Shown: piece by piece, positions 1 through 9,243 of the stretch | Numbering within the stretch: position 1 is the stretch's first letter | How the letters are laid out: each line of letters opens with the position of its first letter | Assembly (NCBI GenBank): GCA_041987425.1 | Contig: JBHIWP010000004.1 | Location: 1-64,000 of the forward strand | DNA from: Leptofilum sp041987425 | GTDB taxonomy: Bacteria; Chloroflexota; Anaerolineae; Promineifilales; Promineifilaceae | DNA: 64,000 bases | Direction of reading: 5' to 3' | Notes under the pieces: generated by a model | The model's input: the letters and a program-made list of their open reading frames with translations, nothing else | What the model was told of the DNA's origin: nothing | Database searches by the model: none | Made by a program: the position numbers and the translations under genes

Positions 1-706
1 CTTCAAATAGGCCGTCGTCCAGTTGGGCCTGGGGGCTAATTGTCAGTCCGCCACCGGCATACAGGCGACAGTTGCTAACCAGCGCCAGCAAGTAATGATC
101 GTCATAGGAACGGCCGTCAATCTCAATTTGCGCCGTTACGGCGGGATAGCGGGACGTGAGGGCAATGCCCTGGAGCATGTAGCCAAGTCGCCCCAGTTTT
201 TTAGACCACTTTGGGCGCGGTTCGATATGCTCCACAAGAAAGCCATCTGCGCCTGCCCCGGACCAAAGCAGCCAGTGACGGCCGTTGCCTGCGCTGTTTG
301 TGGTGTAGCCTAGATCCATGTGGTGGATACGGCCGTTTAGCAACAAGCCCGCTGCCTTCAACAGATGCTGTCTGCCTCTGAAGAGGGGCAAGGGCATATT
401 TAGTTCTCGGGCAAAAGAGTTGGCTGTTCCAACCGGCAGCGGAGCCATGGCCGTTTCAGTGTCGGCCAGCCCGTTGGCGACCTCGCCTAACGTACCGTCG
501 CCACCAGCGGCAATAACAACCCGGCACCCTTTAGCAGCGGCCTGTTTGGCTAATTCTGTTGCGTGTCCGGGAGCCTGGGTCGGCTGGATAGAAACATGCC
601 AGCCGCGAGCTTGCCAGAGGTCAGCTACTAAAGCCATCGGCGCTGCTAAATTGGCGGGCCCAGCTAGTGGATTGTAAATCAGGGTCGCTTGCGCCGGTTT
701 CTTCAC
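1..706 (-). CDS. Diacylglycerol/sphingosine kinase-like lipid kinase (YegS/DagK family), 3' end cut by window
   Basis: Read on the minus strand, the frame gives a lipid kinase catalytic domain. It starts LIYNPLAGP, the family's N-terminal strand and loop, and carries the nucleotide-binding GGDGT motif about 70 residues in, followed by PVGTANSFAREL (compare family PxGTxNxxA). The reading frame stays open to base 1, so the C-terminal lobe lies outside the window. The start is GTG at 706, because an in-frame TGA lies two codons upstream and the conserved LIYNP strand forbids a later start. This makes the gene overlap the P-loop kinase gene in front of it by 86 nt in another frame. The expected role is ATP-dependent phosphorylation of a lipid alcohol at the membrane; the substrate is unknown. 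Confidence 0.85.
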   Translation of the reverse strand, partial: MKKPAQATLIYNPLAGPANLAAPMALVADLWQARGWHVSIQPTQAPGHATELAKQAAAKGCRVVIAAGGDGTLGEVANGLADTETAMAPLPVGTANSFARELNMPLPLFRGRQHLLKAAGLLLNGRIHHMDLGYTTNSAGNGRHWLLWSGAGADGFLVEHIEPRPKWSKKLGRLGYMLQGIALTSRYPAVTAQIEIDGRSYDDHYLLALVSNCRLYAGGGLTISPQAQLDDGLFE

Positions 707-1289
707 ACTTCAACCAATAGTAAAACAGTCTTTCCGCCAAAACATTTGGCGGCGTATCGGTGGTATCTAAAATAAGATGCTCACCCACGACGGGTTCTTG
801 AGCCTCTACCATCCATTTATACACAGACCAATCCGCATCTGACAAGTCGGTTTTGCGCCGCTGCCCGCTGTTACGCTTAAACAGCCGTTCGCGAATCGTA
901 TCTTGCGCTGCCTGCACGTAACAAACGGCTACCGGTGCACCGGCACGCTGGCCAATTTTCATCAGGTGCTCGCGTCGCGCTGCCAGATAGTTAGAAGCAT
1001 CAAAGATAACGCGCTGTCCATCTCGCAGGCGCGATTCAATGATGGAATAACAGACCTCATACACCAACATCATTTCTGCGGCTGTGTAAGTGGGTTGATT
1101 GCGCAAATGAAGACGAATATTGTCGGTGCTTATAACAACAAAGGGAATAAACTGAGCTAAGCCTTCTACGACAGATGATTTGCCAGTGCCGGGAAGCCCA
1201 ACCATCATCAGCAAGCTGCCGCCAGTGCGTACAAAAGGTGCCTGCGGCAGTAAATCATCTATATCGCTAACTATACTGTGCAAGTACAT
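621..1289 (-). CDS. P-loop (zeta toxin/polynucleotide-kinase-like) ATPase
   Basis: This 222-aa protein has a clear Walker A GLPGTGKSS near residue 33 and a kinase-like fold: STDNIR follows the first strand, FDASNY resembles the substrate-side DxxN segment, and the arginine-rich RERLFKRNSGQRRK looks like a lid. Such AAA_33-type proteins phosphorylate nucleic acids, small metabolites or UDP-sugars, so the substrate cannot be named. The last 28 residues are hydrophilic and unconserved-looking. They are encoded where the next gene (lipid kinase) has already begun, an 86-nt overlap. No partner toxin or antitoxin gene is adjacent. Confidence 0.75.
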   Translation of the reverse strand: MYLHSIVSDIDDLLPQAPFVRTGGSLLMMVGLPGTGKSSVVEGLAQFIPFVVISTDNIRLHLRNQPTYTAAEMMLVYEVCYSIIESRLRDGQRVIFDASNYLAARREHLMKIGQRAGAPVAVCYVQAAQDTIRERLFKRNSGQRRKTDLSDADWSVYKWMVEAQEPVVGEHLILDTTDTPPNVLAERLFYYWLKCEETGASDPDLQSTSWARQFSSADGFSS

Positions 1290-1533
1290 TTGAATTTGTG
1301 CTTTCTGCTCCGAATTACGCTCGTACTAAATGCAAGACTTTGCCATCTTAACACAAAAATGATGATTCAGAAGCATCTGTAGGCAGGATAGTTCTATTTT
1401 TCAGCACTACACCACAATGCGAGGCTTAAAAAATGCCTATCGGCTCGGCAGCGGCAAAGATACCAAATTTTATATTGCTTGCTGCAAGTTACAATTTTAA
1501 TTACATTTCGCCCAGCACCCTGGTCATGCGCCC

Positions 1534-2040
1534 TTATTCCGTCTGCACGGCGGACAGTTTTTCGACCTGGTAATTACGCCTTAGCTCGACCGCACCTTCC
1601 TTCAAAGCAGCATATGTTCGATCCACATAGGAATCCCCATCTACAAACAAATCATTAATTTCAGTTGCGTCCAGAAAGCGGTCCCAGGTGGTATGCAAAA
1701 AGGCGATCCGTCGCCAACGCAGGCTAATAATGGGCTGAGACAGCTTTTGCAGTGGTCCCAGCTGAACTTTATAGTACATTTCCTCAGCCCGTGGATGGTC
1801 TGGCTGGTCAGGAAACAGCGCCAACCGGGTCGTAAGTTCGTGCCCAAGTTGAGGCGCATAGTAATGAATGGCCCACTTCTCTGCCCCAAAACGACGTCCA
1901 AAATAGAAGGCAAAATATTCTGCATGCAGGCCTTTGGGTGCATGTTTTTGCGGAATGCGATACCAACCTTTTTCCTTAATAATCGCAAAATCTGCTGGCT
2001 GCGGCACATAGGCTACCAAGACACGATCTTCAGGATACAT
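1534..2040 (-). CDS. Conserved-looking hypothetical protein
   Basis: 168 aa, cytosolic, rich in aromatic and charged residues. A good ribosome site (GGAGG, about 8 nt before ATG) supports the start at 2040. The N-terminal half reads VLVAYVPQPADF, then WYRIP and a YFAFYFGRRFG segment; the C-terminal half has a WRRIAFLHTTWDRF segment. I do not recognise the family. No signal peptide or membrane segment is seen. It stands alone between a P-loop kinase and mutM, divergent from mutM. Confidence 0.6.
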   Translation of the reverse strand: MYPEDRVLVAYVPQPADFAIIKEKGWYRIPQKHAPKGLHAEYFAFYFGRRFGAEKWAIHYYAPQLGHELTTRLALFPDQPDHPRAEEMYYKVQLGPLQKLSQPIISLRWRRIAFLHTTWDRFLDATEINDLFVDGDSYVDRTYAALKEGAVELRRNYQVEKLSAVQTE

Positions 2041-2203
2041 ACTTTATGCCTCCATCATTGGAATGGTCTGCGGAATTGTCTGCCGAATAGTTTAGTGGAG
2101 GTTACGGCCGTTTGTCAAAAGAGGTCTGGCAAAAGTCGCAGAGGACAGATGAATAGTTCCTGGTAAAGATAGGCTGGCAATGGAGTCGCCTGACAGTTCA
2201 CGG

Positions 2204-2215
2204 TATAATGGGCCT
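2204..2215 (+). promoter_or_regulatory. -10 element of a probable leaderless mutM promoter
   Basis: A perfect TATAAT (2204-2209) ends only six bases before the mutM ATG at 2216, so transcription would begin at or next to the start codon. No Shine-Dalgarno sequence can fit. The -35 position (2181-2186, TGGAGT) is weak. Transcript start mapping would test this. Confidence 0.6.
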
Positions 2216-3028
2216 ATGCCAGAATTACCGGAAGTAGAAACCGTTGTACGCGCACTGCGCCAGCTATTAATTGGCCGGAGCATTACGACCGTGCGCAACG
2301 ATTGGCCTCGCCACATCGGCACCCCCATCCTGGACGAGCTCCGCGCTCGCATACATACCTGCCGGATCGAAGCGATTCAGCGGCGGGCCAAATATTTGGT
2401 CTTTACGCTTACGCATGGGGAAACGCTTATTATTCATCTGAAAATGTCTGGCCACCTGGCGGTGGTCGATGCGGACGAACCGACAGACAAACACGTGCAC
2501 ACCGTATTTGAGCTGGACAATGGACAGGAGCTGCGCTTTCGTGACACTCGTAAATTTGGGCGCGTTTACCTGGTGCAAGATCCGCAGCAAATTTTGGGGA
2601 AGCTAGGGCCAGAACCGCTAGAGGATGACTTTACGGCTGCCGTTTTGCAAGCACGGCTAAACGGCCGTACCCGGGCCCTCAAGCCGCTGCTGCTGGACCA
2701 ACAGTTAATTGCTGGCGTTGGCAACATCTACGCCGACGAAGCCCTCTTCTATGCAAAATTACACCCTACCCGACCGGCTAACACGCTGGGCATAAACGAG
2801 ATCAGCGCACTGCATGAGTCTATTCAAAAGGTCTTGCGCCTGGGCATTGAGCGTGAGGGCGCCAGTATTGATCTATATACCAAGCCCGATGGCAGTAAAG
2901 GCGACATGCAAAATGCGGTGGCTGTCTTCCGCCGCACGGGTGACCCTTGCTATGAATGTGGCCGACCGATTGAACGTATTGTGCTGGGCGGACGCAGTAC
3001 GCATTTCTGCTCGCATTGTCAAAAATAA
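2216..3028 (+). CDS. mutM: Formamidopyrimidine-DNA glycosylase (Fpg/MutM)
   Basis: 270 aa, the usual length. The mature protein begins PELPEVE, which supplies the catalytic proline amine and glutamate. The LKMSGHL segment carries the conserved lysine, and LLDQQLIAGVGNIYADE is the helix-two-turn-helix signature. The C-terminal zinc finger is complete (CYEC...CSHC), with the conserved arginine in GGRSTHFC. The enzyme removes 8-oxoguanine and other oxidised purines and cleaves the abasic site. A longer frame opens at 2180, but only the ATG at 2216 places proline at position 2 as the chemistry requires. The next gene follows after 36 nt and may be co-transcribed. Confidence 0.97.
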   Translation: MPELPEVETVVRALRQLLIGRSITTVRNDWPRHIGTPILDELRARIHTCRIEAIQRRAKYLVFTLTHGETLIIHLKMSGHLAVVDADEPTDKHVHTVFELDNGQELRFRDTRKFGRVYLVQDPQQILGKLGPEPLEDDFTAAVLQARLNGRTRALKPLLLDQQLIAGVGNIYADEALFYAKLHPTRPANTLGINEISALHESIQKVLRLGIEREGASIDLYTKPDGSKGDMQNAVAVFRRTGDPCYECGRPIERIVLGGRSTHFCSHCQK

Positions 3029-3064
3029 CCCACCTGGTAAATATTTACAGCAACGAGGAAAAAT

Positions 3065-3670
3065 ATGCAGAACGAAATTGAAATCATGCGCATTTTACGA
3101 GTTCCGCCAATGGGCAAGCTGGTAGTGAGCTTTAACAATCAACGCTATGCAACCATTGATGAAGTTTCTGAAGCTAATGTTCGCCAACTCTTAAAAACCG
3201 CTATTGGTGAATTGATCACCTTTGCTGGCGGGTATGACAAGCTGGTTGAAGCGGGTGTTGCCCCTCCGCTTTCGGCCGCACCACCGGCAACCCCATCCGC
3301 CAGCCCACCTTCCGAAAGTGACGACGCTGAAAGATTCTTGAATCATCTGGAACATGAAAAGGAAGTCATCAAGGCTTCTGGCCCTAAGCCCTCGCCCTCA
3401 CTGTTGACCAACATGAGACGCCGCCCCGCTACAAGCGCAACCAGCGCCAACAAAATGTTGAGTCTGGTCGAGCAAGTTGATGCCATCTTACAGCGCCATC
3501 TTGCGGCTGAGCCACGGCTGGCCGAGCGAAAAATTCATCTGGTGCAAGATGCAAAGGGGGGGTTAATTATCGACGTGGACGGCAAGCGATATGAACGGCC
3601 GCGGGATATTGAGGATGCACAAATTCAATTGATGATTAAGCGGGCACTGAAGGAATGGGAATCGATTTAA
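3065..3670 (+). CDS. Hypothetical protein downstream of mutM
   Basis: 201 aa with two ordered-looking ends joined by a Pro/Ala/Ser-rich linker (about residues 64-85) and a second polar linker (about 100-125). The C-terminal block contains KGGLIIDVDGKRYERPRDI, a beta-hairpin-like motif, followed by a helix; the N-terminal block (VVSFNNQRYATIDEV) has a similar 'strand-x-x-RY-x-x-strand' look, so the ends may be distant repeats. GAGG lies 6-7 nt upstream of the ATG. No known family recognised. The gene ends 3 nt before the convergent add stop codon. Confidence 0.6.
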   Translation: MQNEIEIMRILRVPPMGKLVVSFNNQRYATIDEVSEANVRQLLKTAIGELITFAGGYDKLVEAGVAPPLSAAPPATPSASPPSESDDAERFLNHLEHEKEVIKASGPKPSPSLLTNMRRRPATSATSANKMLSLVEQVDAILQRHLAAEPRLAERKIHLVQDAKGGLIIDVDGKRYERPRDIEDAQIQLMIKRALKEWESI

Positions 3671-3673
3671 CAC

Positions 3674-4756
3674 CTACATCTGGAAGCTAGGCTGGGAACG
3701 GCCGTCTACGCCGTCTGGCTTTGGCAACAACGTATCAAACTTTTTCACCAGCGCCTGACGCTGGTCCAGCGGCAAGAAGGCTGAATTGGCTGCGGTTAAA
3801 ATGCTCTGCCGCAGAGCCGGGTAACCAATTTGCAGCTTATTCAGAGCAATCCTGTACTCGTCGGTCAGGGTGCAGTCGCTAATGCTGGGGTCATCCGTGT
3901 TAATTGTGGCCAGGAGTCCTAAATCCAGCATATCTACCAGCGGATGGTGGTTCATCTGATGCACGACGCCGGTTTGCAAATTACTGGTCAGGCAAACTTC
4001 AAAGGCAATTTGGCGTTCTCGCACCAGCTGTAAAATTTGGCTGTTCTCCAGGGTGCGCACCCCGTGCCCAATTCTGTCGGCAAATAAGTCTAATACGGCC
4101 TCTTTTACGCCAAAAGCACTGGCCCATTCGCCCGCATGGATGGTAATGCCTAAACCGACTTCTTTGGCTTCTCTAAACAAGGGCGTAAACGGCCGTGAAG
4201 GAAACTTCACCTCATCCCCTGCCAGATCCAACCCAACAATTCCTTTGCTGTATCGCTCAAAAGCGATTTCGGCCACCTGGCGCGCCTGGGGAACGGGATC
4301 GTGCCGCACAAGCGTGATAATTAAGCCAACCTCAATGTCAAAATCGGCTTCGGCCTGCGCAACGGACTCAATCACCCAGTCAGTTGCTTCACTCATCGGA
4401 AAACCACGAACCCTTGACAGAGCCTGAGGACTAAAGCGTAGTTCCAAATATTTCACATTGTCTTCGGCGGCATCGGCTACGGCTTCATACACAAGGCGGC
4501 GGATCATCTCAGGGGAGCGGTAAAAGTGACGCAATACCTCGAACTTGCCTAGAAATGCCTCGTGGGTAGCGGGATCATTTGTCACCTGGACATACGGCCG
4601 TAACGCTTCTAAATCAACTGTAGGCACATCAAGATGATGCTCGCGGGCAATCTCCAATAGCGTTTCTAAACGCAGAGACCCTTCCAGATGTCGATGCAAA
4701 TCAATCTTAGGCAGCAGTTTTAAATCAGCCGCCATCTGTTCTTTTTTATTAGCCAA
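3674..4756 (-). CDS. add: Adenosine deaminase
   Basis: 360 aa, the family length. The zinc-site motifs are all present: IDLHRHLEGSLR near residue 20, ITIHAGE in the middle, DRIGHG, and ATINTDDPSIS near the C-terminus. The enzyme hydrolyses adenosine (or, in some members, adenine or modified adenosines) to the inosine product in purine salvage. The listed start is TTG at 4756; an ATG seven codons later (4735) is an alternative and both leave the domain intact. It is convergent with the mutM pair and followed upstream by a 184-bp spacer without obvious signals. Confidence 0.93.
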   Translation of the reverse strand: MANKKEQMAADLKLLPKIDLHRHLEGSLRLETLLEIAREHHLDVPTVDLEALRPYVQVTNDPATHEAFLGKFEVLRHFYRSPEMIRRLVYEAVADAAEDNVKYLELRFSPQALSRVRGFPMSEATDWVIESVAQAEADFDIEVGLIITLVRHDPVPQARQVAEIAFERYSKGIVGLDLAGDEVKFPSRPFTPLFREAKEVGLGITIHAGEWASAFGVKEAVLDLFADRIGHGVRTLENSQILQLVRERQIAFEVCLTSNLQTGVVHQMNHHPLVDMLDLGLLATINTDDPSISDCTLTDEYRIALNKLQIGYPALRQSILTAANSAFLPLDQRQALVKKFDTLLPKPDGVDGRSQPSFQM

Positions 4757-4940
4757 AGCAATTTCTCTTTGTTACGCGAATTTTAATAGTACTCTGTAGT
4801 AAAGCAACAACGGAAGAGTCTTTGAAAAAACAGTCGAATCACCCACTGTCACTCAGCTAATTGGCCTATACACTTCGTGCTATTCTGCAAAATCTTACTG
4901 CGGTTACAGTTTGCCCAAGAGGCTTTTCATTTACTTACTA

Positions 4941-7900
4941 TTATAGTTCTGGCACGCTGGTTGCAATATCCTGCTTTACAATTGGCAAAGTAAAAAAGAA
5001 GGCGCTCCCCTTGTTTAACTCACTTTCCACCCAGATTTTACCTTCGTGTGCATCAATAATACGTTTGACAATAGCCAAACCAATACCCGTACCCCCAAAT
5101 CGTCGGCGCGACGATCCATCAATCTGATAGAATCTTTCAAATATGCGCTGGTGCTTTTCAAGAGGCATACCAATGCCTTCATCCACCACAGAAACCAAAA
5201 CGTCTTCGTTATTTTCGGTCATAGAAAGGCGAATAGTGCCACCATTGGGACTAAACTTGAAGGCGTTGCCAATTAAGTTGTCCAACACCTGGTTCATGCG
5301 TCCTTTATCAATGCGCACCAGGCCCTTTTGCCCGGGCGGCATCGTGCAAGCAATCGAAAGACCTTTCTTGTCGGCGACAAGCCGGTGACTGGTAACGGCC
5401 GCCTGCAACAAATCAGCCATAGATATGACTTCTAGCTGCAAGTTTCCAGAATCGATGCGCTGTAAGGTAATAATATCTTCGATAATGCGCGTAATGTCAT
5501 CCGTCTTGTCCGACACAATTTGTAAATATTCCTGCTGTTCGGCCGTTAGCAAGCCCTTATCGCCGTCCATCAGCAGATCCACATAGCCCTTTACAAAAGT
5601 TAGCGGCGTTCGCAGCTCGTGTGAGACATTTTGGACAAGCTCGTCCTTCAGCCGGTCACTTTCCTTAAGCTCTTCATACGCAATAGCCAGCTCAGCAGCT
5701 CGTTCTTCTAGTTCCTCAAAAAGACGCGCATTGGCAATTGCCACGCTAACCTGGGCTGCCGCAATGGTCATCAACTGCGTATCCGATTCCGTAAAGGCAT
5801 GGGGTCGATCGCTATCGACCGTGAGCGTACCCACAGGCGCGTCGCGCACCATGAGCGGTACAACCAGCAGGCTGCGCACAACTTCGTCAAAGAAAAGGAA
5901 ATCAGGATCGCTATAGGAATCCCGAATATAAACCAGCTCTGCTTTTTGCACCACAACACCAGAGATACTTTCGCTCAGATGCATGCGGGCATTCATAAAT
6001 TCTGGGTTGATGCCAACGGCCGCTTTCACAATCAGGCCATCGCCGTCATCGGTAAGCATGGTGATGGTGCTGGCCCGGGCATTCAAGAGCCCCTGTAAAA
6101 TTTGCACCGTTGTTTGCAGCACAGATTGCAGCTTCAGATTACCGGTAACCTGCTTGGCCATGTCTACCAGGGCAGACATATCGCGCAAACGGCGCTGCGA
6201 CTCGGCAAAGGAGCTGGCGTTGCGAATGGCTACGGCCGCTTGTTCTGCCAACAAATTTAGCAGCAGCAGCTCATCTTCGCTAAAGGTGTGGGGATACAAA
6301 TAGGTGGCCGTAAAAGCCCCAATTATTTTTTCACCATATTTCAAGGGAAAGCCAGCAATGGCGCAAATGCCCCAGGTGCTGGCGGGTTCTTGTTGATAAA
6401 ACTCGTGGCTGGCAGCATCGTTGATTACGATCGGTCTGCCTTCTCGCACGACGGTTGACGTGAGGCCAGACCCAGCCGGCCGAACTGAAGTAACCGCCGC
6501 CGTGCGACGGCCGTCTCGCCATAAGGCCGAGCCCTTAGAAAAGGTTTGCGTATCCGAGTCGTACAAAAAGATGTGTAAATTGGTTGCGGGTATCAGCTTA
6601 AGCGCTGATTCGGTAATTGTATCCAATACAACATTGAGCTTCAACGGCTCGTTTAACCGCAGCACAATATCATGAAACGTGGATAGTTCCTCGATACGCC
6701 GCTGCGCCTGACCAAATAGATGTGCGTGTTCAATAGCCACTGCTGCCTGCCCTGCCAGGTTTTGCGCCAATCGGAACTGCCCTTGTTTGTAGTTACGCGG
6801 TTCGGCTACATCTCCGAGTGCCAACAAACCCAATACTTTATTTCGCCGCACCAGCGGTACCAAAATTGCGGACTGCAACCCTGCTGCCTGTAAGAGCTCT
6901 AAATCATCATTGCGGCCTGGCCTGTCGGCGCGCAGGTTTTCTATCTGGTGCGTTTCAAATACATGTTGAACAACACTGTAAGAAGCTAAATTATCAATGC
7001 TGCCCAATCCTATTAACGTTTCTTCCTGACTATCCTCCTGACGGTGCCTAATGTCTGCCTGAGTTTTGTGGGCGGCCGGATAAAGCTTCTGGAACTCCTG
7101 ATCCCACACAAAAATGGTGCAGCTATCCACCTGTAATGCGCGCACCATTTCTGAAACAACCGTCTGCAGCACAAAATCTTGATCCAGGTTGGCCGTCATG
7201 GTGGCGCTGGCCTGGTAAAGCGTGCTTAGTTCAGCCAGCTGCTGCTCGGTCTGCTGAAAGAGTATAGCATTCTGTATGGCCACAGAGGCATGTGCGGCCA
7301 GGGTAGATGCCAGCCATTCTACCCGCTGATCAAAAGCTGAGGCAATTTGACTATCAAAAATAAGAATGCCCAACAGTACGCCACCGGCCGACAGAGGCAC
7401 GCCCATCCACGAGCGCGTATTTTCGGCATGGGGCACCGATTGCCAGCGAGCGTCCACCCGAACGTCGTCAATGCGTATCAGTTTTTCCTCTTTTAGAATG
7501 CTTTGCACCAGCGGATGATTGCGCCAGATCGACTCTGCTTCTTGGGCAGAAGGCACCACGGGCCTGTCGTAAAAATCCCGGCTGGAAACCAGCTTAAGTT
7601 CGCCATCCGTCAGCAGGAAGGCGAAGGCATTATGGTAGGAAACCACGTTGCCCAGCGCAAGCAGCAGGTGGCTGGCAACCGCATCTGCCTGCAAAGAAGT
7701 GCTGATTACCGCAATGGCCTGTCGCAGCGCAACGGCCGTTTGATAATCATGCGCGCCGCGGTCAACCAGCTCACGTGTCTGGGTAAAGAGGCGGGCGTTT
7801 TTAATAATAACCGTAATGTGGGCGGCAACGGCCGTTAACGTTTGGAAGTCTGCGGCATCAAAAGCGTCTGGTTGATCACTTTGTATGGAAATAGCGCCCA

Positions 7901-9047
7901 GAACCTCTCCGTGCAGCCGCATGGGCACGCAAACTACGGAATGCGGAGATCCGTCGCCGCTAACGCCGGGAACCGGTTTTTCTTCAGCAGGCCAGTTGTC
8001 TGTGGCAAAAGGAATATTGTTGCGAATGACCCAGGCGACAAGGCTGTCTTTGCTGCTAACTGGAATAGGCTGGCGCGTAATGCGCTTGCGGTTTTCCAAA
8101 ACGCAGGGAAACTCGATCATATCTTCGCTGCTATCAACCAGGGCAATGTAGCAGGTTGGCGGTGTAAAAATATGAAGCAGCTGATCGTGAATTTCTTGCA
8201 GCGTTTGCTGTAAAGGTTTTAATACCCGCACAGATTCTGTAACGTGATAAATCGTTTCCAACTGGTGAGCACGCTGCCAGGCCTGCTCTAATAGCTGCTG
8301 ATGGCTCAGGGCCACGCCAAGATAACCGGCCACTAAGGAGAAAAAGGCCGACTTCAAGCTCAAATCGTCTACAGAAACGCCAGCTACCTGCAAAATTGCC
8401 CGAACCTCGTCTACGGCCGTTTTTACGGGCAAAATGAGCTGAGCATCCTTTGCTACCAGGGTGGCATCCCGCACGTCTTTCAGATGGTGGTCTTCCTCCA
8501 CCGGCAGCCAGCCTGCCTGCTCGCCAAACATGGTGTGCAGGCGCTGCGCCCGGCCGCTCTGATCACACAACACCAGCCTGGCCCGACAGTCAGAAAACAT
8601 CTGCGCAAAGGCCGTATCAATGTGCTTAATGACCTGGTCAAACGGCCGTTGCTCAATGATAGCCAGGCTAATTTGCTCTAATAAATTTTGCTGTAAGGCT
8701 GAAAGGGGAAGCTGCTGATACAAAAAAGGACACGTGGCAACTAAAGCGGCAGTCAGTTCTGCCAGATTCGGCTCTGCTGGAGTGGGATTAAAATGTAAAC
8801 CGTACCCTGTACTGCCAATCGGCCAGGCGTCAGGCTTTTGCTCGGCGGTTGGCACAATTAGCGCCGATTCAACTGCCAAATACTCCTTTACAAATGGAGT
8901 AAGCACAGAGTGAACAGCATCCCAAGAAGTGGCTGTCTGTAAGTTTTGTTGCAGGACGTTAAGGGCTTTTAGCTGATCGTTACGGTGGGGCATAGGCCAA
9001 TCAGTTTCGGTATTTATAATTAGTTTGGTGCTAAGCAAATTCAGCAC
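4941..9047 (-). CDS. Multi-GAF cytosolic sensor histidine kinase
   Basis: 1368 aa. About six successive GAF domains can be traced by their repeated opening helix (for example LETIYHVTESV, LSTLYQASATM, LSTFHDIVLRL, MSALVDMAKQV) and closing AxxAxxNA-type helix, covering about residues 95-1110. A HisKA dimerisation helix follows with the phospho-acceptor in NVSHELRTPL, then an HATPase domain with the N box (NLIGNAFKFSP), G1 (DEGIGM), F box and G2 (GGTGIGLAI). No transmembrane segment is evident, so it probably senses a cytosolic ligand. No response regulator is adjacent. The start is uncertain: GTG at 9047 or an ATG 18 codons later (MPHRNDQ). Confidence 0.92.
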   Translation of the reverse strand: MLNLLSTKLIINTETDWPMPHRNDQLKALNVLQQNLQTATSWDAVHSVLTPFVKEYLAVESALIVPTAEQKPDAWPIGSTGYGLHFNPTPAEPNLAELTAALVATCPFLYQQLPLSALQQNLLEQISLAIIEQRPFDQVIKHIDTAFAQMFSDCRARLVLCDQSGRAQRLHTMFGEQAGWLPVEEDHHLKDVRDATLVAKDAQLILPVKTAVDEVRAILQVAGVSVDDLSLKSAFFSLVAGYLGVALSHQQLLEQAWQRAHQLETIYHVTESVRVLKPLQQTLQEIHDQLLHIFTPPTCYIALVDSSEDMIEFPCVLENRKRITRQPIPVSSKDSLVAWVIRNNIPFATDNWPAEEKPVPGVSGDGSPHSVVCVPMRLHGEVLGAISIQSDQPDAFDAADFQTLTAVAAHITVIIKNARLFTQTRELVDRGAHDYQTAVALRQAIAVISTSLQADAVASHLLLALGNVVSYHNAFAFLLTDGELKLVSSRDFYDRPVVPSAQEAESIWRNHPLVQSILKEEKLIRIDDVRVDARWQSVPHAENTRSWMGVPLSAGGVLLGILIFDSQIASAFDQRVEWLASTLAAHASVAIQNAILFQQTEQQLAELSTLYQASATMTANLDQDFVLQTVVSEMVRALQVDSCTIFVWDQEFQKLYPAAHKTQADIRHRQEDSQEETLIGLGSIDNLASYSVVQHVFETHQIENLRADRPGRNDDLELLQAAGLQSAILVPLVRRNKVLGLLALGDVAEPRNYKQGQFRLAQNLAGQAAVAIEHAHLFGQAQRRIEELSTFHDIVLRLNEPLKLNVVLDTITESALKLIPATNLHIFLYDSDTQTFSKGSALWRDGRRTAAVTSVRPAGSGLTSTVVREGRPIVINDAASHEFYQQEPASTWGICAIAGFPLKYGEKIIGAFTATYLYPHTFSEDELLLLNLLAEQAAVAIRNASSFAESQRRLRDMSALVDMAKQVTGNLKLQSVLQTTVQILQGLLNARASTITMLTDDGDGLIVKAAVGINPEFMNARMHLSESISGVVVQKAELVYIRDSYSDPDFLFFDEVVRSLLVVPLMVRDAPVGTLTVDSDRPHAFTESDTQLMTIAAAQVSVAIANARLFEELEERAAELAIAYEELKESDRLKDELVQNVSHELRTPLTFVKGYVDLLMDGDKGLLTAEQQEYLQIVSDKTDDITRIIEDIITLQRIDSGNLQLEVISMADLLQAAVTSHRLVADKKGLSIACTMPPGQKGLVRIDKGRMNQVLDNLIGNAFKFSPNGGTIRLSMTENNEDVLVSVVDEGIGMPLEKHQRIFERFYQIDGSSRRRFGGTGIGLAIVKRIIDAHEGKIWVESELNKGSAFFFTLPIVKQDIATSVPEL

Positions 9048-9243
9048 ATCCCTGTTTCATTTTGCCAAGCAGCTATTATTCTCAAATAGACAGCCCTCGT
9101 ATTTACAACTACACAAATGCTGCCTCCGACATCATGAAACCATGTTTTAGAAAAGTCGTCAATTATCTGTAGTGAAAGAGACGTAAAAAGTAGCTTACTG
9201 TCGCCAGTATCTCATTACTCTCTGAACTTCCATCTAACGACGG

